This document shows positions 9,354 through 18,883 of a stretch of 64,000 bases of DNA, one piece after another. How positions within the stretch are numbered: position 1 is the first letter of the stretch; each line of letters begins with the position of its first letter. The translations under genes and the position numbers were made by a program. The notes under the pieces were generated by a model. The model was not told where the DNA came from. It saw only the letters and a list, made by a program, of their open reading frames with translations, and made no database searches. The stretch is from Lewinellaceae bacterium (GTDB lineage Bacteria > Bacteroidota > Bacteroidia > Chitinophagales > Saprospiraceae): contig JACJYH010000003.1 of assembly GCA_020636195.1 (NCBI GenBank), forward strand, positions 248,001 to 312,000. The letters run 5' to 3'.

Positions 9354-9851
9354 ATGTACAGGTTTTTTATTTTTTTAATCGTCATATCTGCGTTAAGTTG
9401 TAAAAATAGCGCAACATCCAAATCCCAAGCACAGCCGGAACCAAAAACAACACCGCCACTTGACATCAAACTGCCTGCAGATGGAAGCGCTTTACCATTG
9501 GAAGATCTTTTTAAATATGTTGGGAAAAAACCCAATGAGTTCGGTTTTTTTGAGAACTTTGGTTTGACACCACGTATTCAGAATGTATTAAAAGATGAGT
9601 ACAGTGACTTTTTATTGGACTTTAAAAATCCTTCAGTGCTCAAAAGAGATGGTGACCTATTGTATATCAGCGGGTGTCAAGAATTGAATTGTCATGATAA
9701 TCTCTATTTCATAGTCATAGATGTAGCCACTAACGACATCAACATTCATAATTTCAAAGGCCGCAGAGGTTTGAGTTATGAAGAGAAGACAGTCATCGCA
9801 ATCCCAACCACCATGTCAGAAGACTTAGATAAACTGAGGAAGTTCAAATAG
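9354..9851 (+). CDS. Small lipoprotein, function unknown
   Basis: 165 aa with an N-terminal signal and lipobox SALSC (Cys about residue 16), followed by a low-complexity Ser/Pro/Lys linker and a soluble domain. I do not recognise the family. Conserved-looking features are the paired Cys residues in ISGCQELNCHDN and an FKGRRG turn near the C terminus. It is preceded by a perfect -7 box and ends five bases from the convergent lipoprotein gene. Confidence 0.7.
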   Translation: MYRFFIFLIVISALSCKNSATSKSQAQPEPKTTPPLDIKLPADGSALPLEDLFKYVGKKPNEFGFFENFGLTPRIQNVLKDEYSDFLLDFKNPSVLKRDGDLLYISGCQELNCHDNLYFIVIDVATNDINIHNFKGRRGLSYEEKTVIAIPTTMSEDLDKLRKFK

Positions 9852-9856
9852 CGCAG

Positions 9857-10354
9857 TTAGTTTTTTATCAATTGGTAGATTTTATGGATGCACTCATATC
9901 TGGGTGCAGATGGCTTTTTTTCAAATCTTAGATTAAAAAGTTGCTGGATGGTATGGTCTAATTCTTCGTAATTGATGTCTATATTTTTTTGCAATAATGT
10001 AATGGCAGTAGGTTCGCCATCTTGATCAATACAAATTTTAAAATGCAAATCTTGAGGGACATGTTTCACCAATAAATGTAAATTGTCAGGTGGAACATTA
10101 TAAATAAGTTGTCTATCGTCGATGGTTTTCAACATTTTAATTTGTGGATAGCTCGCTGTATCATTGTTCACAAATTGTAAAAAATCACTCGCTTTGTCAT
10201 GAAGAAGATAAAAAGTATCATTATACATAGGTACTTTATCTACCCCATTATTGGAAGCATCAATACTAATATCTTTGCTTGTCAATAAAGGTTTCGGATG
10301 ACAAGCTGCGATTGAAAAGGCAGAAATGAGACCAACTAATAAATTGTATTTCAA
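9857..10354 (-). CDS. Small lipoprotein with possible TonB-C-like fold
   Basis: 165-aa lipoprotein; lipobox SIAAC (Cys about residue 18). The middle and C-terminal part (KICIDQDGEPTAITLL ... LFNLRFEKKP) recalls the TonB C-terminal/energy-transducer fold seen in stand-alone Bacteroidota proteins, but the match is weak and judged by eye. It starts seven bases after the UDP-glucuronate decarboxylase gene on the same strand, so the two are probably one transcript; no shared function is evident. Confidence 0.7.
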   Translation of the reverse strand: MKYNLLVGLISAFSIAACHPKPLLTSKDISIDASNNGVDKVPMYNDTFYLLHDKASDFLQFVNNDTASYPQIKMLKTIDDRQLIYNVPPDNLHLLVKHVPQDLHFKICIDQDGEPTAITLLQKNIDINYEELDHTIQQLFNLRFEKKPSAPRYECIHKIYQLIKN

Positions 10355-10361
10355 CTTATTA

Positions 10362-11303
10362 TCAATTTGCGACTATTTTCTTGAAATAGGTATAAGTTTC
10401 CTTTAATCCATCTTCTCTGTCCACTTTTGGCGACCAATCTAAAAGCGATTTTGCCAATGAAATGTCCGGTTGTCGCTGTTTTGGATCATCTATTGGAAGT
10501 GGGTTATAAATAATGTGTGCCTTTGGGTTATTGACCAACTTCAATATTTCATCCGCAAATTGAAGGATGGTTATCTCAGATGGGTTTCCCATATTCACCG
10601 GAAGTGCGTAGTCACTCAAAAGCAATCGATAAATACCCTCTACAAGGTCATCAACATAACAAAACGACCTTGTTTGTGACCCATTTCCGAAAACAGTCAA
10701 GCCTTCTCCTCTAATAGCTTGAGAAAAAAATGCCGGCAATACTCTTCCATCTTCCTGCCTCATACGTGGACCATACGTATTAAAAATCCTAACGATGCGG
10801 GTTTCCAGACCGTGAAAATTGTGGTATGCCATGGTGATCGCCTCCTGAAATCTTTTGGCTTCGTCATATACACCTCGAGGACCGATAGGGTTGACATTGC
10901 CCCAATAGTTTTCATTCTGAGGATGCTCCAAAGGATCTCCATAAACCTCGGATGTAGAAGCAACCAAAATCCTAGCATTTTTCACTTTGGCTAAACCCAA
11001 CAGATTATGAGTACCCAAACTACCAACTTTTAGAGTTTGGATAGGCATTTTCAAATAATCTATTGGACTTGCAGGCGAAGCAAAATGTAGAATATAATTG
11101 ATATCACCCGGAACATGAACAAATTTTGACACATCATGATGGTAGAATTCAAATCTTTTGTGTGGGAATAAATGCTCAATATTGGCTAAATCTCCAGTAA
11201 TGAGATTATCCATCCCTACTACATCATATCCTTCTTTTATAAATCTATCACATAAATGTGAACCTATAAATCCCGCCGCTCCTGTGATTAAAATCCTTGC
11301 CAT
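10362..11303 (-). CDS. UDP-glucuronate decarboxylase (UDP-xylose synthase)
   Basis: NAD-dependent extended SDR enzyme, 313 aa, predicted to convert UDP-glucuronate to UDP-xylose for cell-surface polysaccharide. The Rossmann motif GAAGFIG is at residues 8-14; catalytic Tyr146 and Lys150 lie in YDEAK; STSEVYGDPLEHPQ (116-129) and RIFNTYGPRM are hallmarks of the UXS family rather than of GalE. Length matches the single-domain bacterial enzyme. It leads a probable two-gene transcript from the -7 box at 11322-11329. Confidence 0.93.
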   Translation of the reverse strand: MARILITGAAGFIGSHLCDRFIKEGYDVVGMDNLITGDLANIEHLFPHKRFEFYHHDVSKFVHVPGDINYILHFASPASPIDYLKMPIQTLKVGSLGTHNLLGLAKVKNARILVASTSEVYGDPLEHPQNENYWGNVNPIGPRGVYDEAKRFQEAITMAYHNFHGLETRIVRIFNTYGPRMRQEDGRVLPAFFSQAIRGEGLTVFGNGSQTRSFCYVDDLVEGIYRLLLSDYALPVNMGNPSEITILQFADEILKLVNNPKAHIIYNPLPIDDPKQRQPDISLAKSLLDWSPKVDREDGLKETYTYFKKIVAN

Positions 11304-11321
11304 AAATGTTTAAACTTTGCG

Positions 11322-11329
11322 CAAAAGTA
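11322..11329 (-). promoter_or_regulatory. Bacteroidota -7 promoter box for the decarboxylase
   Basis: The minus strand reads TACTTTTG 18 bases upstream of the start at 11303. A TTTG lies 17 bases further upstream (11347-11350), near the usual -33 distance. Confidence 0.6.
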
Positions 11330-11410
11330 TCGAAATATTTTGAACCCAAAATATGCTATTTAATATTAAATCCTCACTTTACAAAGAAAATGCACTAATC
11401 TGATCAGGTT

Positions 11411-13830
11411 TTAAAAGGTAGCTTGAAAAGTTGACACAAAGTTTCTACCTGAAGCTACCAAGCCCGAACTATAAGGTCGATATCTTTGATCTGTAATATT
11501 TTCAATGCCAAAACTGATAGAAAACATTTTGGAAATTCTATAGTTTGACTTGAAATTCAAAGTGTACCAACCGGGAGAATACGGATTTCCCTCACGATCT
11601 TTTGCGTAGATAGTGGGTTTACCTTGCTCTTCGGGATTCAAATCTTTATAATCCACTTTTGCATTGTATGCTACAGAAAATAACATGTCTAATCCTTCCC
11701 TTTTAAACTGAAAGGTAGTTTCTCCAAAAGCTGGAGCAGCATGTCGTGCCGAGCTAACCGTTCCATTTTCCATTTCTTCATTACCATTTTGGTAATTGTA
11801 TTTGCTCATCACCGAGAAACCTTCACCCATATTCAATTTAATACCTGCATGAAATCCATATACTTTTTCAAATGCCGCATTCTGGATGGCATAGACTTTA
11901 CTCAATTCACCGGCATAGATAATGCTATCTTTTCCTCCAACTTGAAACGGTCGTCGCACCATGGCATTATCGAGATAAATATAAAAAATTGATACATCAA
12001 TATACACATTTTTGCCAAAAGACTTCTCAAGATTCACATCAATATTTCTGGCATACTCGCTTTAAGATTCGGGTTTGGCACGAGGACTTCCCCTGCATTG
12101 AAATCAAATATTTTGCCCATATCATCTACATTTGGAGCTCTGAATGCTGAAGATAGATTCAATGATAATTTACTTGTATTATTCGGAGAAAATACAAATC
12201 CACATTGACCTGTTAATGAAGATTTTTTAAGATTAATTGTGGTAAAGTCAAATGGGTAAAAACTAAGATTGCGAGTAAAGTCAGATTTGATTTCATAATT
12301 ACTATATCTGATTCCCACGAGTAAGTTGAATTTCTCCATCAGCTTCCATGCGTCATGAATAAAACCACCGAAACTTCTCCAATCAGATGCAGGGTATCGA
12401 TCTGGTACAGAAATTGTGGAATTATTTCTGATGTCCTTTGCTGTCCCTTCTGAAACAATTTTATCAAACACATACTCAACTCCATAAAAGATATGGTGAT
12501 CTCCCGATGACTTTTGAGCATCAAAATTTAGAGCATATGCATCGACTTTTTCCAAATTGGTTCGCAATCTAAACCGCTGCCCACCCGAAAAATTTCGGTC
12601 TATCCTACTTTCTTCAAAGCTTTGCTGAGACAGTTTCAATGATACATTTTCAAAGAAAACATTATCAGCTTTGTGGTCAATAGTAAGCTGGTTCAACATC
12701 CAAATTTGAGGGCCGTACATCCAAACTGCTGATCTAGGAATGCCTGTTGAAGTAGTTTCTATTAGACGGTCATATCTTGAATATTCTGATGTCTCCGAGT
12801 AATGAAAACCATAGGTGATTCCCCAATTCTCAGAAGGTAAAAATTTTACTTTTTGCATCATGTTCAACTGTGTATATCCACTAGGTTTTTGTACTAAAGG
12901 ATTCTGATTTTCTATGATATGATCAGTACTGTCGAACCGTTCAACATAAAATTTGCGTAAATATTCCTCAGGGCCTTTTCTGCCCATTTTCATGTCACCA
13001 AATCTGAAGTTAGTCAAACTACTGAGTGAAGCCCATTTACCTTTGGCAATTTGGATGTCAAAATGCTGCGTGGATTCACTATTTGCAGAAGAAAACTTAG
13101 TCAAAGCTTTACCTGATATTGATGTGTTTTTATCACCTTTTAGTTTTGGATCCAAAGTTTGGAACCGCATCACACCTCCAATAGCATCACTGCCATAGGC
13201 CGTTGAGCCAGGGCCAAACATTACCTCCACTTTTTCTATAGCATATGGGTCCAAGGAAATTACGTTTTGAATGTTCCCTCCACGGAAAATGGCTGTGTTC
13301 ATCCGAATACCATCAACAGAATACAACAACCTATTTGTAGCAAATCCCCTTATCATTGGGCTTCCTCCACCTTGTTGGCTCTTTTGAATAAATACTTCAC
13401 CCGTTTTCCCAAGCATATCAGCTGCCGTCTGCGGCTGCATCATTGTGACATCATTTGGAGTAATTGAAATAACTTTAAGAGGGACATCATCTCTCTTTTG
13501 ATCCCATCTGGAAGCTGTTATTGTTATTTCATCGACATTAATTGATATTTGGGTCAATTTAATTATATAGTCCACTTGCTCCAATGAATTCCACGAAATA
13601 GAAGTTGCATTGTACCCATTCTTCGATATTAAAACATCATCAGAATGATCTAAGGAAGAAATATCAACTTCTCCATGATTATTTGTCATGAATAGCATTT
13701 TTGAATTGGCTTGTGATACTTGAACACTTTCAATCGGTAAGCCGGAATTTTGATCTTTGATGTATAAAATTTGGGCATTTACACCAAACACTATTTTACA
13801 TATTATTGAGATTATTAATACAATACGCAT
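11411..13830 (-). pseudogene. TonB-dependent haem-type receptor with a -1 frameshift
   Basis: Two frames together encode one ~800-residue receptor. Part one (13830-12034, 598 aa) has a signal peptide (VFGVNAQ), a carboxypeptidase-regulatory-like domain (~20-95), a plug (GGGSPMIRGFATNRLLYSVD, MFGPGSTAYGSDAIGGVM) and most of the barrel. Part two (to 11411) has the last strands and the terminal Phe (SGRNFVSTFQATF). At about 12,058-12,062 the coding strand reads CTTAAAGCGAGTAT where the common NPNLKxEYA motif needs one more base; after it, NPNLK falls into a false end and EYARNIDVNLEKSF continues in the other frame. The plug resembles the haemoglobin/transferrin receptor class. No slippery heptamer is present, so this is a deletion in the genome or in the assembly. 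Confidence 0.85.
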
Positions 13831-13902
13831 AATATTAATTTTTAATAGGTTTTAAAACATTATCTGGTCTATCCTGATTTCAATCAGATAGAATAGTGCG
13901 GC

Positions 13903-14463
13903 TTATGCTTTCTCGGGAGGTGGCAATAAGATGTCCAAGTATATTTCCCTGAAGACGACAGGTTTAAAAGAGAAGGAATTTTGTTCTTTAAAGTTTGAAA
14001 CTATCTCATCGTAAAATTTCACAGTCATGCAATACAACATCAGTGGCGTTTTTTTCTTATGGCTATCTGGTTTAGAAGCAGTTCCATTGCAACTATCCAA
14101 TGATGATTGTATCATGTTGTTTATCTGTCTTTCCTCTTCATCATCTAAAACCAGTAAGTAGGTAGCTTCTCCGATTACATAGGAATAAATAACATCATAC
14201 ATCTTGTCCTTGAAGAAAAATTCATCTTTCGCAATCCATTGAATCTCATTAGACATTTGTGTTTTTGTAAACTTCATCATAATTACTTCTTCAGTGAGTA
14301 GTTTCCCATGGATTATGTTATTCACTTCAAGTTTTCTATGCATTTTTAATGCATTCATCATGAGAAATGGTAGGATCAATAGGCTTACCATAAGTATGAC
14401 CATCCAATTGCTTGAATTTCTTTGGTTCTTAATGTGATGTAGTGGTGTAAACCGAAGTTGCAC
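13903..14463 (-). CDS. Single-pass membrane protein upstream of the receptor, unknown
   Basis: 186 aa; one transmembrane segment near residues 21-40 (WMVILMVSLLILPFLMMNAL), then a soluble domain rich in Lys, Glu and Met, and a C terminus ending LLPPPEKA. I do not recognise the family. It is the first gene of a likely two-gene transcript with the TonB-dependent receptor 72 bases downstream. Small membrane proteins of this kind often precede metal or haem receptors in Bacteroidota, but that does not define a role here. Confidence 0.6.
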   Translation of the reverse strand: MQLRFTPLHHIKNQRNSSNWMVILMVSLLILPFLMMNALKMHRKLEVNNIIHGKLLTEEVIMMKFTKTQMSNEIQWIAKDEFFFKDKMYDVIYSYVIGEATYLLVLDDEEERQINNMIQSSLDSCNGTASKPDSHKKKTPLMLYCMTVKFYDEIVSNFKEQNSFSFKPVVFREIYLDILLPPPEKA

Positions 14464-14484
14464 TGAAACCTATTTTACAATCAT

Positions 14485-14492
14485 CAAAGGTA
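14485..14492 (-). promoter_or_regulatory. Bacteroidota -7 promoter box for the receptor operon
   Basis: The minus strand reads TACCTTTG, 21 bases before the start at 14463. No clear -33 element was seen. Confidence 0.5.
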
Positions 14493-14677
14493 AATATTTA
14501 CATTCACAAAATTGTAAGAAAAAATCCAACCAATCATGTCAAAGGTTTAAAATTGCCTAGTTCAGATATTTATATTTATCTAAATCCAAACTGATATAAT
14601 TTGAAATTTATTAAAAAGGCGATACCTACCTACTTTGAAGAAGAATATACGCTACTACGGATTTTATGTTTAATGTG

Positions 14678-14685
14678 TATCTTTG
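14678..14685 (+). promoter_or_regulatory. Bacteroidota -7 promoter box for ftsX
   Basis: TATCTTTG matches TAnnTTTG; its final TTG could be misread as a start codon. The ftsX ATG lies 18 bases further at 14704. Confidence 0.6.
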
Positions 14686-14703
14686 CAAATCTTAAGGTAC
14701 AGA

Positions 14704-15537
14704 ATGGGTCAAAATAATAAGCCTTCAAATTTTTATACCACATTATCCACCACCATTGTCTTGGTGCTGATTGCGCTTTTTTTGATGCTTTATTTTCATA
14801 CCAATAATATCACAAATATTGTCAAAGAAAACATCAATATTTTAGTGGAGTTGGAAGATAACCTTCCACAAAGTGCCATTACAAACTTGAAAAATCAAAT
14901 CGCTTCAAACCCCGATGTCATTGCTAATTCTGTGACTTTTGTATCCAAAGAAGAAGCATTGAAAATGATGTCAAAAGATATTGTTGGTCTGGATACCGGA
15001 GAGAATCCTTTCAATAACATCATCCAATTCAATATCAAAAGTAAAAGTTACTCCGATGACACTATTGAAAAAATTAAATCTCAAATCAATTTTGAAAAAG
15101 GTGTGATCGGTATGTACTATGAAAATGAAAGCATAGATAATATCAAGTCTAACCTCCATAAAATATCTTTGGGACTATTGGTGCTGGCATTTACGTTTAT
15201 TATTTTGTCTCTTTCCATTATCTTTAACACGACAAGACTCACGCTGCTCAATGATAAAAAACAAATAAAAACCATGCAAATGGTGGGTGCGCAAAACTGG
15301 TTTATCAAAAGACCTTATCTGCAACATGCATTCTCTACTGCCGTCAAATCAACACTGATCACAAGCGTATTGGTTGCTGCTTTGTGTTTATGGTTGATGA
15401 AATCCGGAAATATTTTTGGAGAAATCATCCAATGGATATACGTGGGATTATCTCTTTTTATCACTTTTATCTCAGCATTCTTTATTTTGATATTGACATC
15501 AAATGCAACCCTGAATGCCTTTTTATCAAAGGAATAA
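14704..15537 (+). CDS. ftsX: Cell-division permease-like protein FtsX
   Basis: 277 aa inner-membrane protein that, with the ATPase FtsE, controls peptidoglycan hydrolases at the septum. Four transmembrane segments in FtsX order: one near the N terminus (TTIVLVLIALFLML), a ~120-residue extracytoplasmic domain containing VTFVSKEEALKMM (the usual FtsX loop motif), then three segments in the C-terminal half around a short KKQIKTMQMVGA loop, which is typical of FtsX/MacB coupling helices. FtsE is not adjacent. ATG 14704 was chosen because the in-frame TTG at 14683 belongs to the -7 box. Confidence 0.9.
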   Translation: MGQNNKPSNFYTTLSTTIVLVLIALFLMLYFHTNNITNIVKENINILVELEDNLPQSAITNLKNQIASNPDVIANSVTFVSKEEALKMMSKDIVGLDTGENPFNNIIQFNIKSKSYSDDTIEKIKSQINFEKGVIGMYYENESIDNIKSNLHKISLGLLVLAFTFIILSLSIIFNTTRLTLLNDKKQIKTMQMVGAQNWFIKRPYLQHAFSTAVKSTLITSVLVAALCLWLMKSGNIFGEIIQWIYVGLSLFITFISAFFILILTSNATLNAFLSKE

Positions 15538-15550
15538 TTCCTATAATTTC

Positions 15551-16288
15551 CTAAATATATTTTTGAGACTTTTCAAAAAACACTTGCAAGGACTTCAACT
15601 TTTCATCATTTAAGTCATAGTCAATATTTTCCCTAAAGTAACTTTTTAGGTGCGGGTAACTTTTTTCATAGGGTTGTATACTCTCAGATGTATGTGAAAT
15701 ACCATATTTTAATGCCTCTGTCAAGGCCTTTATGGTTTCTTCAGACACGGTAGGTTTTGTGACCCAAACAGCAAAAACCAATGGAAGTCCTAACCAATTC
15801 TTCCACATCAATCCTAAATCATATTTATAGAGGAATGTATCCTCGATATCAAATACTTTGTCTCCGATCAGAAGTGTAGCTTCAAAATCGCTCAAGGCTC
15901 GAATATTGACACCATGCTGATAATCAATAGAAAGTTTCAAATATTCGGCGAACAATATTTTGGTAAGTAAAACCGATGTCCGTGAATCTTCATCAAGATA
16001 TAATTTTGTTTGGTGCTCTATTGGATTTTGAGAAAAAACACACACCGTTCTTACCTCTCCGTCACAACCAATGCAGTAAGGTGTAACCATTTTATATTCA
16101 CCTATTTGTGACAATGCACCTACAGGAATCAGCGCTATCTCGGTCCCTGACTCCAAAAATGATTTGGCGCATTCTGACGGTGTTGCCAATGTGATATCAA
16201 ATAACTCTGTGTATCTGGGATGCTGTAAACCGTACAAAAAAGGTTTAGAATTCAGATAACTGACCATTACTAAAGAATGCTTTGACAT
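15551..16288 (-). CDS. mqnA: Chorismate dehydratase MqnA (futalosine pathway)
   Basis: Enzyme of 245 aa that dehydrates chorismate to 3-enolpyruvoylbenzoate, first step of the futalosine route to menaquinone. The N terminus VSYLNSKPFLYGL is diagnostic of MqnA; a periplasmic-binding-protein-like fold follows with conserved IALIPVGAL, DEDSRTSVLL and LLIGDKVF segments. Length is typical. It starts 70 bases downstream of the amidase gene on the same strand. Menaquinone made by this route would be the natural electron acceptor for the succinate dehydrogenase encoded later in the window. Confidence 0.88.
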   Translation of the reverse strand: MSKHSLVMVSYLNSKPFLYGLQHPRYTELFDITLATPSECAKSFLESGTEIALIPVGALSQIGEYKMVTPYCIGCDGEVRTVCVFSQNPIEHQTKLYLDEDSRTSVLLTKILFAEYLKLSIDYQHGVNIRALSDFEATLLIGDKVFDIEDTFLYKYDLGLMWKNWLGLPLVFAVWVTKPTVSEETIKALTEALKYGISHTSESIQPYEKSYPHLKSYFRENIDYDLNDEKLKSLQVFFEKSQKYI

Positions 16289-16358
16289 ATACAGGTTATG
16301 TGCAATGTTTAAAACTCACTAATAAATCCTTTGAGTAGAAAAATGTTGTGGAAAAGCT

Positions 16359-17141
16359 TTAAAAATTCTGATAATCAAAACTTATCTTTCTGTCCTTGAG
16401 ATACGGATATTTGTCTCTATATTGTTCCAAGTTGTTCAAGTTCAATGAAGTCGTCAATGTTTCTTCCTTATTTCCCAAATGCCCCAAAATTTGTCCATCA
16501 AAAGAGATTATCATAGAATCACCGGAATACAAATATCCATTATCATCCGCACCTACCCTATTTACGCCAATCACATATGCTTGATTTTCAATGGCTCTTG
16601 CTTGTAGAAGCAGCTTCCAATGGGTAATTCTGGTGGCTGGCCAGTTAGCACTATAAATGATGAGCTTTGGACATGATTTCATAGTGTTTAAATACGGAAA
16701 CCTCAAGTCATAGCATACCAAGGCTTGCGTAGAAATGTCATTAATCGAGAAGGAGTTATTGGTTTGTCCACTAGTATAATTGACGTCTTCCTTAGCTAAA
16801 CCAAATAAATGGATTTTATGGTAGGAATAAACTTCATGTCCATTCGAAACACAGATTAACCGATTAAACCAAGCTGCATCCTGAAAATATGGAATAGATC
16901 CAATGATAAAAATATTTCTTTTGAGAGTAAGTTTTTTTAATATTTCGAGCGTTTCATTTTGCCAATTGATATTAAGTTGACTTGTATCTATGCAATAACC
17001 TGTAGTAAACATTTCGGGTAAAACCAAAATGTGCACATCGTCATCCATTGTATCAATAATTTCTTCTACCTTTTTAAGGTTTTCATTGGGGTTCAACCAT
17101 AGTGTATCCATTTGGGCCAATGTCACTTTTATACTCCTCAT
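16359..17141 (-). CDS. Nitrilase-superfamily amidase (omega-amidase-like)
   Basis: Cytosolic carbon-nitrogen hydrolase, 260 aa. The catalytic triad is visible as Glu in LVLPEMFTTGY, Lys in YHKIHLFG and Cys in LVCYDLRFP. These motifs, with ANWPATRITHWKLLLQARAIEN, match the YafV/Nit2 omega-amidase group, which hydrolyses 2-oxoglutaramate or 2-oxosuccinamate formed by transamination of Gln or Asn. It begins two bases after the stop of the lipoprotein gene 17144-17638, so the two are cotranscribed. Confidence 0.92.
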   Translation of the reverse strand: MRSIKVTLAQMDTLWLNPNENLKKVEEIIDTMDDDVHILVLPEMFTTGYCIDTSQLNINWQNETLEILKKLTLKRNIFIIGSIPYFQDAAWFNRLICVSNGHEVYSYHKIHLFGLAKEDVNYTSGQTNNSFSINDISTQALVCYDLRFPYLNTMKSCPKLIIYSANWPATRITHWKLLLQARAIENQAYVIGVNRVGADDNGYLYSGDSMIISFDGQILGHLGNKEETLTTSLNLNNLEQYRDKYPYLKDRKISFDYQNF

Positions 17142-17143
17142 AT

Positions 17144-17638
17144 TTATTGGTTTCTGACAGCCGCTATCATATTCCTAACTTCATCCTCCGTAAAAAACTT
17201 TGAATTTCCTGCCTGAAAAGTGATTTCATTTTCGCCTTTCAATAAAATTGTGATGAAATCATAGGTACTTTGTTGTTCATCACCGGTTTTTTCAAATATA
17301 AATCCATCATTATATTCTTCAACTATTTTTATAAACTGTGGGTTTGAAAGAAGCTCTTCTTTCTTTCTTTGGCGTATGGTAGTCAGGTTGTTGGATGTAG
17401 CTGATGTCATAAAAACTTGCACATCAAAACCCTTCCCATTGCTAATGGAAACATCATAGAGATTTCCCTGCCCTACTTTCTGAATATTTACATTACCTGG
17501 ACTTTGGATTGTACAAGGAATGCCATATTTTAATAAATTAATAGTATTGGGTTTTGCTCTTTGGTCTGGTTTACAACCCATAAAAAGTGTGTTTATTACA
17601 ACCATTCCAATGATCCATTTAATGCCCAAGTGCGCCAT
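17144..17638 (-). CDS. Small lipoprotein, function unknown
   Basis: 164 aa; signal peptide with lipobox LFMGC (Cys about residue 22) and a soluble domain of mixed alpha/beta pattern (PGNVNIQKVG ... FDVQVFMTS ... ITFQAGNSKFF). I do not recognise a catalytic motif. It shares a transcript with the nitrilase-type amidase directly downstream. The region just upstream holds a short MITE-like repeat, so its promoter may be affected by that insertion. Confidence 0.7.
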   Translation of the reverse strand: MAHLGIKWIIGMVVINTLFMGCKPDQRAKPNTINLLKYGIPCTIQSPGNVNIQKVGQGNLYDVSISNGKGFDVQVFMTSATSNNLTTIRQRKKEELLSNPQFIKIVEEYNDGFIFEKTGDEQQSTYDFITILLKGENEITFQAGNSKFFTEDEVRNMIAAVRNQ

Positions 17639-17654
17639 TGAAAATAAATTATTA

Positions 17655-17726
17655 AGAGTATGTTTAAAATTTATCCTTTAGCAAGAAAATGTTGTATTCT
17701 CCAAAAACAAAATTTTAACATATTCT
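17655..17726. repeat. Short internally deleted MITE-like element
   Basis: About 72 bp with terminal inverted repeats: AGAGTATGTTTAAAATTT at the left end and the reverse complement of AGAATATGTTAAAATTT at the right. The first ~44 bp and last ~25 bp match the ends of the 162-bp element at 22302-22463, with the middle missing. It lies immediately upstream of a lipoprotein gene. Confidence 0.6.
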
Positions 17727-17835
17727 AAGATGAAAAAATGATAAATAATGAATACAATGATAAACAAAGAACCTAGTACTTTGATTATAAGTCGGAAGAT
17801 TTTATATTTTTTACTTTAAATTGTTAGCAGGAAAA

Positions 17836-18120
17836 ATGATTTTAAGAATAGTACGCATGTCATTTTCACCGGATAAAATTCAAGATTTCATAAAAATTTT
17901 CAATGAAAGCAAATCCGCAATTGAAGCTAGCGAAGGTTGCTTAAACGTGAATTTATATGTGGATCAAGAACATTCCAATGTGTACTACACAAAAAGTAAA
18001 TGGATAAGTCCTGAAGCATTGGAAAAGTACAGGCAGTCAGATCTCTTCAAGAGTACTTGGGCCCGAACAAAGGTTCTATTTAATGAAAGTGCGCAAGCGC
18101 ATTCTTTGGTGTTGGTTTAA
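17836..18120 (+). CDS. Antibiotic-biosynthesis-monooxygenase (ABM) fold protein
   Basis: 94-residue protein with the dimeric alpha/beta barrel ABM pattern: MILRIVRMSFSPDKIQDF, IEASEGCLNVNLY, then YYTKSKWISPEALEKYRQSD. Relatives act as cofactor-free quinol monooxygenases or haem-degrading enzymes; nothing here distinguishes them. ATG 17836 is preferred to the in-frame TTG at 17821 because the family starts at this beta strand. Monocistronic. Confidence 0.8.
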   Translation: MILRIVRMSFSPDKIQDFIKIFNESKSAIEASEGCLNVNLYVDQEHSNVYYTKSKWISPEALEKYRQSDLFKSTWARTKVLFNESAQAHSLVLV

Positions 18121-18151
18121 CAGCAACAGCTGATGTAAAAATTTTTATTGG

Positions 18152-18634
18152 CTATTTGACCTTGATTTTCTTTGTTCCTATCATCTGAAAAAGTCCATCT
18201 TTAAGAACTTTCAGTTCCATCACATATTTTCCTTTAAGCTCGTAGGTGTACATTAGGTTGGTGTTTGTTACACTCATACGCATACCATCACCCATTTCTA
18301 TGATGTATCTATCAGCAGTATTGTCCTGAAGAAATGTAATTTTAAAACTTTTACCTGCCACTATCGGCTCTTCCAAAGTTACATACTCATCAAACGCATT
18401 GGCACTGGTTGGTGCATACATTGCATTTGCAGCACCTTTATCAATATTGTCTGATAATGTTGCAAAAGCTTGGTCTGATCTTAAGAAGTTCAATCCAAAG
18501 ACGTAAAATGAGCCTATGGCACCTGTCAATATCAACATGCTCAACAACATAGGTTCAACATGTTTTGATATAAACTTGGACCAATTCAATGGTCTTCTGA
18601 AAGATAAAGGAGAAGTGTAGAGGTCTGTTCTCAT
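18152..18634 (-). CDS. Membrane-anchored protein with PKD-like domain, unknown
   Basis: 160 aa; a single transmembrane helix around residues 29-50 (LLSMLILTGAIGSFYVFGL) and an extracytoplasmic domain of PKD/Ig type (RYIIEMGDGMRMSV ... MYTYELKGKYVMELKVL, with the classic D-G then Y-x-Y-x-x-x-G pattern). Similar PKD-like domains occur in gliding and surface proteins of the phylum, but I do not recognise a named family. A -7 box lies at 18684-18691. Confidence 0.65.
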   Translation of the reverse strand: MRTDLYTSPLSFRRPLNWSKFISKHVEPMLLSMLILTGAIGSFYVFGLNFLRSDQAFATLSDNIDKGAANAMYAPTSANAFDEYVTLEEPIVAGKSFKITFLQDNTADRYIIEMGDGMRMSVTNTNLMYTYELKGKYVMELKVLKDGLFQMIGTKKIKVK

Positions 18635-18683
18635 GAAATCGGGTTTGGGAAAATAATCGGTTTAAAATACTCTAAGAGTGGGT

Positions 18684-18691
18684 CAAAGTTA
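18684..18691 (-). promoter_or_regulatory. Bacteroidota -7 promoter box
   Basis: The minus strand reads TAACTTTG about 50 bases upstream of the gene starting at 18634. Confidence 0.45.
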
Positions 18692-18875
18692 GAAATTTTT
18701 TCTCATACTATGTATCATTTTTTTAAATTATATATCAAATACATAATATTTAAAACATTGATTTTAACATATTAACAGTTTTAATTTTACTTTTGTTTGA
18801 TTTTCTAAACATTATAAAATTCAATGTTTCATATACGTTAAAAAAAAATATATCGCCCACACTTATCGTACTTCC

Positions 18876-18883
18876 TAATTTTG
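18876..18883 (+). promoter_or_regulatory. Bacteroidota -7 promoter box upstream of or within rnpA
   Basis: TAATTTTG overlaps the TTG at 18881 that opens the rnpA frame. A second box, TACCTTTG, lies at 18936-18943. If either is used, translation must start downstream of the TTG at 18881. Confidence 0.45.

Noticed and set aside
12034..12062. Programmed -1 frameshift in the TonB receptor gene
   Set aside because: The zero-frame context is AAT CTT AAA GCG, which is not an X-XXY-YYZ slippery heptamer, and no strong downstream structure is obvious. A one-base deletion is simpler.
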